Source of the DNA: CAZGVV01 sp964529155
GTDB taxonomy: Bacteria > Pseudomonadota > Alphaproteobacteria > Rickettsiales > SXRF01
DNA: 8,766 nt
Reading direction: 5' to 3'
NCBI GenBank assembly: GCA_964529155.1
Contig: CAZGVV010000070.1
Location: forward strand, 1-8,766
The translations under genes were made by a program, and so were the position numbers. Within the stretch, counting starts at the first letter, position 1; each line of letters begins with the position of its first letter. A model generated the notes under the pieces. It was given only the letters and a program-made list of their open reading frames with translations, was not told the origin of the DNA and searched no databases. Below are positions 5,960 to 8,766 of the stretch, in pieces.

Positions 5960-6700
5960 GCGGCGCCACAAAAACGCGCTCCCGCGAGGCTGAGGTTTTA
6001 GAATATCTCCGCACCCACCCGGACTTGCTTACCCGTCATCCAGACGTACTGGCCATGCTTGCGCCACCCGGGCGGGAACTGGGGGACGGCATTGCTGATT
6101 TTCAACAATTCCAGCTCAAAAACCTTCAAGCCAACGCCGAAGCGATGAAAAGTCGCTATGAATTACTGGTCGATTTCTGCCGTGACAACCTTTCCGTTCA
6201 AATACAAGTTCATGATGCTGTTTTGCGCCTTATTTGCGCACGCGGCCTCGCGGCCTTATTGGAGGTGCTGACACTCGATCTGGTGAGCTTGTTCGATGTC
6301 GATGTGGTACGCCTGGCCATAGAGTCGGCTGACGCTTCTACCATGGCGTTTCAAGCCGCTGAAAATGAGGGTGAGCTTTATTCCGGTATTGTATTGGTAC
6401 CGCACGGCACAGCTGAAGCAGCNNNNNNNNNNATTGCTGGTTGAGGATGTTCACAACACCCCGGTGGCCGGGCTTGAGGATATTTTTGCTGATTGCGAAG
6501 GCCTGGTCCGTTCCTGTGCGCTGTTGCCCTTAGTATTAGATTCTTCCACCCCAGACCATGCCATGACCGGTGCATTACTGGCCTTTGGCGTGCGCCATCC
6601 CGGGCGTTTCCAGCCGAATCAGGGGGTGGTGTTGTTGACTTTCCTTTCCCGCATTGTCGCCCACCGGCTGGAGGCGCATCTTACGGACCTTGCGCTGTGA
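5956..6700 (+). CDS. DUF484 family protein, interrupted by a sequence gap
   Basis: A cytoplasmic protein of about 240 residues from the DUF484 family, a GAF-like fold of unknown biochemical role that is regularly found next to xerC (as yigA is in E. coli). Seen: N-terminal helix VLEYLRTHPDLLTRHPDVLAML, then GDGIADFQQFQLKNLQ, a helical stretch CRDNLSVQIQVHDAVLRLI, and LLEVLTLDLVSLFDVDVVRL of the GAF-like part. After the gap come LAFGVRHPGRFQPNQGVVLL and FLSRIVAHRLE, the usual C-terminus. The start ATG overlaps the fsa stop (ATGA, 5956-5959), and its own TGA overlaps the xerC GTG. The halves lie in different frames around 10 N, best read as a placeholder gap and not a mutation. Confidence 0.88.
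6423..6432. other. Assembly gap of 10 N in the DUF484 gene
   Basis: Ten N, a round number typical of a placeholder, join an upstream part in the frame of 5956 to a downstream part in the frame ending at 6700. The frames differ by one base, so the true gap length is not 10 unless the gene is really frameshifted. Confidence 0.98.
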
Positions 6701-7602
6701 GCATGCCTGCCCTCGCCCGTGAATGGGCGGATTGGCTGACGGAAGTACGCGGCCATTCGGTGCATACAGTGATTGCCTATAGTGGGGACATCGCCCAATT
6801 TTTGGGATTCATGACCGAACATGTGGGCGGAACCCTTTCCTTGCGCGCCTTATGCAGCTTAGAAACCAGTGATTTCCGCGCATGGCTTGCCCATCGCGTT
6901 GGGATGGGCTTTGATGCGGCCAGCAATGCCCGCGCCCTGTCTTCGCTTAAGAATTTTTACCGTTGGCTGGAGCGCAATGGCAAAGGCAGCAATGCCGCGC
7001 TGTTTTCCTTGCGCACGCCGCGGCGCAAATCGTCCTTGCCCAAGGCCCTCGCTGAGTCGGAATCAGCCGACGCCTTGGCACATATTGCCGGGCTACCCCG
7101 CGAATCGTGGGTAGGGTTGCGGGATTGCGCACTCCTTACGCTGATCTATGGCTGCGGCCTGCGCATCAGCGAAGCCCTCAACCTTACCCGCGCGCAACTG
7201 GAAGGGGCGGAAACCCTGACTATTCTTGGTAAAGGCAAAAAAACCCGTATGCTGCCGGTACTTCCGGCCATTCGGGAAGCAGTGGCAGACTATATCGCCG
7301 CATGCCCTTATACGCTTTCCGCAGGGGAGCCGATCTTTATTGGTGAAAAAGGGAAAAAATTACAACCTGCTGTATTTCAAAAGCATATACGCTATTTACG
7401 CATGGCTTTGGGATTACCGCAAAACGCAACACCACACGCTTTCCGCCATAGTTTTGCCACTCATTTACTGAGCAATGGCGGTGACTTACGGGCTATTCAG
7501 GAATTGCTTGGCCATGCTAGCCTGTCCACCACTCAGCGCTATACGGCGGTAGACCGTGACCGCTTACTCAAGGCCTACCGCTCAGCCCATCCGCGTGCAT
7601 AA
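6697..7602 (+). CDS. xerC: Tyrosine recombinase XerC
   Basis: A 301-residue site-specific recombinase that, with XerD at the dif site, resolves chromosome dimers before cell division. Seen: an N-terminal SAM-like core-binding domain (LAREWADWLTEVRGHSVHTV, with the SLKNFYRWL helix near 83-91) and a C-terminal catalytic domain. The catalytic set is complete by alignment with XerD: Arg156 (GCGLRISEAL), Lys179 (GKGKKTR), His247 and Arg250 (HAFRHSFATH), His273 (LLGHASLSTT) and Tyr282 nucleophile (QRYTAV). Length is normal. I start it at GTG 6697, which gives a GTGA overlap with the DUF484 stop; ATG at 6703 is nearly as likely. XerC is preferred over XerD mainly because of the DUF484 partner. Confidence 0.93.
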   Translation: MSMPALAREWADWLTEVRGHSVHTVIAYSGDIAQFLGFMTEHVGGTLSLRALCSLETSDFRAWLAHRVGMGFDAASNARALSSLKNFYRWLERNGKGSNAALFSLRTPRRKSSLPKALAESESADALAHIAGLPRESWVGLRDCALLTLIYGCGLRISEALNLTRAQLEGAETLTILGKGKKTRMLPVLPAIREAVADYIAACPYTLSAGEPIFIGEKGKKLQPAVFQKHIRYLRMALGLPQNATPHAFRHSFATHLLSNGGDLRAIQELLGHASLSTTQRYTAVDRDRLLKAYRSAHPRA

Positions 7603-7637
7603 CAAAAATTAACCTTTGGCACGCTTGTTGCTTAATA

Positions 7638-7661
7638 CCTTTCTAGATATTCATAGAAAGG
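7638..7661 (+). promoter_or_regulatory. Inverted repeat covering the ribosome site of the downstream gene
   Basis: CCTTTCTA (7638-7645) and TAGAAAGG (7654-7661) are perfect 8-base inverted arms around an 8-base loop. The 3' arm contains most of the ribosome site AGAAAGGA (7656-7662 region), 6-7 bases before ATG 7669. If transcribed, the hairpin would hide the Shine-Dalgarno sequence. No U-run follows, so it is not a terminator. It might instead be a DNA operator. Confidence 0.6.
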
Positions 7662-7668
7662 ATATAAT

Positions 7669-8691
7669 ATGAGATTCTCACCCTTGGCCTTGCATAGCAA
7701 ACCGGCCCCTTTGCCGCAGGTGGAGCTGCATACCGACATGGAAGATGTATTTACTGAAAAGCTCCGCTTTGCACTGAATCTGCGCGAGCAGCATTTCAAA
7801 AAGCCCTATTACCGCCTGATTCATGGCGCTGGGGATGGCTTGCCCGGCCTGATTATTGACCGGTTTGACGGACTGTGCGTCCTGCAAATGACTACCCCCG
7901 GTATGGAACATGCCTTACCGCGCATCATTGCGGCGTTGGATGCTACGATTTGCCCCAGCGCCATTCTGCTGCGTAATGATTTTGCTGAACGCGCCTCCGC
8001 TGGCCTTCCCCGTGAAGCAAGCATTATTCGCGGACAAATCCCTGCCCATGTTAATGTGCTGGAAAATAATTTTCGCTATACCGCCGACCTTCTCCATGGC
8101 CCGCAAACCGGCTGGGATTACAGTCAACGCGACAGCCGGGCTATGCTGGCTGGTATGGCACGTGACCGCTCGATACTGGAGTTATACAGCCAGGGCGGCA
8201 CCTACGGCCTGCTCGCCCTATCCCGTGGCGCTCGCCGGGCTACGATGATAGAGAGTTCTTCCCTCACTTTAGAACTTGCCCGTGAAAGCGCCCGTCAAAA
8301 CGCGGTAGAGGAAATGTGTACTTTACGCAAAGCCAATATGAACGAAACCATCAACACCCTCAAAGACAGCCGCGTGCTTTATGGAGCGGTGGTGGTGGGG
8401 CCTGCTGCCGTTTCCGCGCTAGACGCCGAAATGGATCCCGCAGTGTACACCAAATTAGCCCAGGAAGCCGCAGTGTTAGTCCAAGATGCCGGATTACTCA
8501 TGGTCACCTGCGATACCCCACTCATTTCACGCTCCCAGTTCCGGGAAACCGTATTACAGGGGATTAAACATGCCGGACGCACCAGCACGGTCCTGCACTA
8601 TAGCGGCCACCCGGCCGACCACCCGGTTGCCGCCTATGGCATGCAGAATGATTCCATCAAAGCCTTATTGGTCCGTTGCCAGTTTTCTTAG
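7669..8691 (+). CDS. RlmI-like SAM-dependent rRNA methyltransferase homologue with degraded motifs
   Basis: A 340-residue protein related to the RlmI/RlmK-type 23S rRNA (cytosine-5) methyltransferases. Seen: the central domain YRLIHGAGDGLPGLIIDRF (49-66), a TGWDYSQRDSR segment (147-157) matching the usual QKTGFFLDQRENR, a Rossmann-like region LELYSQGGTYGLLALSRGA (170-188), and the C-terminal ADHPV (316-320). Departures: the usual F-C-x-T-G-G-F of SAM motif I reads YSQGGTY, motif IV D-P-P reads GPA (244-246), and the S-C-S catalytic strand reads TCD, though the cysteine (281) survives. The N-terminal PUA RNA-binding domain of RlmI is missing or reduced to about 20 residues. The ORF is intact with a good ribosome site, so it is probably expressed. 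It may have changed substrate or lost catalysis. It follows xerC by 66 bases. Confidence 0.8.
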   Translation: MRFSPLALHSKPAPLPQVELHTDMEDVFTEKLRFALNLREQHFKKPYYRLIHGAGDGLPGLIIDRFDGLCVLQMTTPGMEHALPRIIAALDATICPSAILLRNDFAERASAGLPREASIIRGQIPAHVNVLENNFRYTADLLHGPQTGWDYSQRDSRAMLAGMARDRSILELYSQGGTYGLLALSRGARRATMIESSSLTLELARESARQNAVEEMCTLRKANMNETINTLKDSRVLYGAVVVGPAAVSALDAEMDPAVYTKLAQEAAVLVQDAGLLMVTCDTPLISRSQFRETVLQGIKHAGRTSTVLHYSGHPADHPVAAYGMQNDSIKALLVRCQFS

Positions 8692-8766
8692 GAAATAGCT
8701 ACCTATACTCTTTTAGCCTACGGAATTTTTGTCTTCATACTTAATCGTTATTGCCCCTTATTCCTG

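Noticed and set aside
6493..6696. Longer XerC start upstream of 6697
   Set aside because: The extension overlaps the conserved end of DUF484 and has no XerC-like sequence; XerC of normal length starts at 6697 or 6703.
6697..7602. Integrase of a mobile element
   Set aside because: Length, motifs and the DUF484 partner fit the housekeeping XerC; no attachment-site repeats or cargo genes are seen.
7603..7668. Intrinsic terminator of xerC formed by the 7638-7661 repeat
   Set aside because: The stem is A+T-rich and is followed by ATATAATATG with no T-run, so termination is unlikely.
8692..8766. Any gene or site in the final 75 bases
   Set aside because: A+T-rich with no open frame of note, no clear hairpin with a T-run and no RNA gene signature.

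Overview
The window is an assembled scaffold piece (two runs of N, about 52% G+C by eye) from an alphaproteobacterium. AtpH and AtpA look alphaproteobacterial. The gene set atpH-atpA, priA, small transaldolase (fsa), DUF484, xerC matches, from memory, a neighbourhood common in that class. I cannot place it below class level. The N runs suggest a draft or metagenome-derived genome.

Layout, left to right. On the minus strand: a broken atpA (homology stops at about base 119), atpH, a lone CpaF/TadA-type secretion ATPase, and priA. On the plus strand, diverging from priA: a 61-residue secreted His/Lys-rich peptide with its own strong terminator, then fsa, a DUF484 gene and xerC, joined by 4-base stop/start overlaps. 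A further gene for a diverged RlmI-like rRNA methyltransferase homologue follows. The last 75 bases hold no gene I can see.

How the genes work together: AtpH and AtpA belong to the F1 sector and stator of ATP synthase. PriA restarts stalled replication forks and XerC resolves chromosome dimers, so the region mixes energy, carbon and chromosome-maintenance housekeeping. The unusual parts are the cpaF-like gene sitting between atpH and priA, the His-rich peptide, and the degraded SAM and catalytic motifs of the last gene. There is also an 8-bp inverted repeat that would bury that last gene's ribosome binding site.

I find no CRISPR array, tRNA, rRNA, insertion sequence or recognisable defence system. 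The frame changes at both N runs are most simply gap-size artefacts. The sudden end of AtpA homology may be a contig-end chimera. Nothing here clearly amounts to a new multi-gene system. The best candidates for new biology are the SD-sequestering hairpin with its atypical methyltransferase homologue, and the His-rich peptide with its palindrome-dense upstream region.
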